Shown here: piece after piece, positions 62,773-64,000 of the stretch
How positions within the stretch are numbered: position 1 is the stretch's first letter
Layout: the number at the start of each line of letters is the position of its first letter
Assembly (NCBI GenBank): GCA_017654935.2
Contig: CM065713.1
Span: forward strand, 23,114,875-23,178,874
Direction: 5' to 3'
DNA from: Phymorhynchus buccinoides
Lineage: Eukaryota; Mollusca; Gastropoda; Neogastropoda; Raphitomidae
Length of the DNA stretch: 64,000 nucleotides
The notes under the pieces: generated by a model
The model's input: the letters and a program-made list of their open reading frames with translations, nothing else
Databases searched by the model: none
Told to the model about the DNA's origin: nothing
Translations under genes and position numbers: made by a program

Positions 62773-63055
62773 AAACACACACATTATAGGAAAGAGAATG
62801 CTGATTTGAGGTTCACAAATATGCACATACTCTTCGTACAATGTCCTTTAGTTGTGCAGTTACCAAAACATAGAACAAAATTGTAACTGAAACAACCCCT
62901 TCTACACACTATTCCAAAATGCATTCTAAAGCACACGGCTGTGTTCAAAACAGATGTCAATAAGATAAGATTGTTAACTCCCCCAAAAAGACAGAGCAAA
63001 CTTCATTAGGTAAAATATTTGATTAACTTGAACTTCACACGTTATTATTAGGTAC

Positions 63056-63296
63056 TTTATAGTCACAGAGGCGTGTCTGTGAAATTCGGGTTGCTCCCAC
63101 CTGGAGAGCGCGTCGCAGCCAGAGGCGCGCCACCCAATTTTTAATTTAATTTTTTTTTTTTTTGCATGCGATTTTTGTCACTGATGAGGGGGGGGGGGGG
63201 GGGGGGGTGGGAGGGGGGGGAGTAATAATTTTTTTACCAAATGACAACTTTTTCGTTGCCACTGGGTTTAACGTGTGCTAAGTGCATGGGCACACG

Positions 63297-63327
<31 letters not shown>

Positions 63328-63457
63328 TCCACGTTCAGACCGTTAAGGCCTAGTGCAGAATGAGAGGAAAAAATCCCCTGTACCCAGGTTCGAACTCGGG
63401 TTTACTTGACACGAAGCGAACGCGATACCACTGTCGAGCTGTGCCACTCTACACACG
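63056..63457 (-). mobile_element. SINE-2 (third copy)
   Basis: Same as 17575-17987, with the split A-box and a G-rich run at 63187-63223. Confidence 0.8.
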
Positions 63458-63584
63458 TTGGACGCACACCCACTACTTGTGAGATATCAAAACAAAAAAA
63501 CACATTTTGATTTAGGTCCCCTGTATCAGTGTTTTCGGAATTAACCCTTTGAAGTAACATAAAAATCAAGAGACACATAAAACA

Positions 63585-64000
63585 GCACATCGTCAGTGAC
63601 ATTTACAAACCTCGTATCTCGATTTTGGGGGGTTTGAGTTAGATACATAGTCAGTTCTTTTCATTTTTCACACCACCTTCCACCAAAAGCTCGTATCTCT
63701 AACGACTTTCTATCTGGGGTAAAAGAGATTGTGAACATAGAAGAAAAACTCGTAAGTCCCAAATTCAGATCTAGTTAAGGACAAAAACCTCGTATCTTCG
63801 TTCTTTTCAAGTCTAACAAAACGTTTTCAGTCATTTTAACAGAATGCAGGACTTAACTCGCAATATCTCAAACATATTCATCATAGTTAATCAATTGTGG
63901 CCAGCGCAGTTACTTTTTAAAACAGTTAAATTCGTTTTTCTCAAAACTACCAACATTGAGATATGAGGTTTGTGAATGTCACCGACGACATGACAAACCC
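63585..64000. mobile_element. MITE-like element, cut by window end
   Basis: Third copy of 18115-18535. The right terminal repeat is nearly complete at 64000, so the duplication probably continues beyond the window. Confidence 0.6.

Larger units (their letters stand above)
51446..64000 (-). repeat. Palindrome 2, right arm (cut by window end)
   Basis: Mirror of 32630-44292, and therefore a direct repeat of 10251-18535 (offset ~45.56 kb for 11.9-13.3 kb with no indel over 1 kb). The only large difference is the A-rich block at 51587-52576. Confidence 0.9.

Overview
The window is eukaryotic nuclear DNA, most likely from a marine mollusc and probably a gastropod (inference, not confirmed). It is gene-poor and AT-leaning, full of CA/GA microsatellites, homopolymer G/C runs, SINEs with tRNA-like heads, 5'-truncated LINE tails, TTAA-flanked MITEs and interstitial TTAGGG repeats. 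There are no bacterial operons, CRISPR arrays or rRNA genes. Two runs of exactly 500 N (9751-10250 and 50946-51445) are assembly gaps.

Layout. (1) 1-9750 is a repeat-rich left flank with no intact gene. It holds dispersed repeats, MITEs, two minisatellites, a LINE tail with an internal duplication, one candidate coiled-coil exon (1797-1990), and a diverged copy (about 7497-7770) of the 3' flank of the main gene family. (2) 10251-25302 and 25936-40828 are the arms of a ~15 kb inverted duplication (palindrome 1) around a 633 bp spacer. (3) 32630-44292 and 51446-64000 are the arms of a second inverted duplication (palindrome 2) around a ~7 kb core that includes the second gap. It runs off the right edge of the window. 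The segment 32630-40828 belongs to both, so it is present three times: inverted at 10251-18535, direct, and inverted again at 55.8-64 kb.

Genes. The only convincing protein genes are members of one multicopy family: copy 1 (10251-11298, minus, cut by the gap), copy 2a (22731-25302, minus, 5' truncated at the palindrome junction), copy 2b (25415-28456, plus), copy 3 (39781-42687, plus) and copy 4 (53970-56876, minus). Each long copy is a single open exon of about 970-1010 codons. It encodes ~33-residue helical repeats with a conserved Gln-Trp pair, a long helical middle, two ankyrin-like repeats and a C-terminal SOCS box. The SOCS box suggests an elongin B/C-cullin-5 ubiquitin ligase substrate receptor. 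Copies 1/3/4 and copies 2a/2b form two subtypes. Within and between subtypes identity is strikingly patchy: an N-terminal block and a ~90 bp internal island are nearly identical between subtypes, while other blocks differ sharply. This looks like gene conversion or module shuffling inside a palindromic amplicon. I consider this recombining, palindrome-borne SOCS-box repeat family the most interesting candidate system here; its biological role is unknown.

The repeats repay reading too: a fold-back element with telomeric hexamers in its stem, a minisatellite whose units each carry a hairpin, tRNA-derived pol III units preserved in three copies, and an antisense fragment of the gene just downstream of its own stop codon in copies 2a and 2b.
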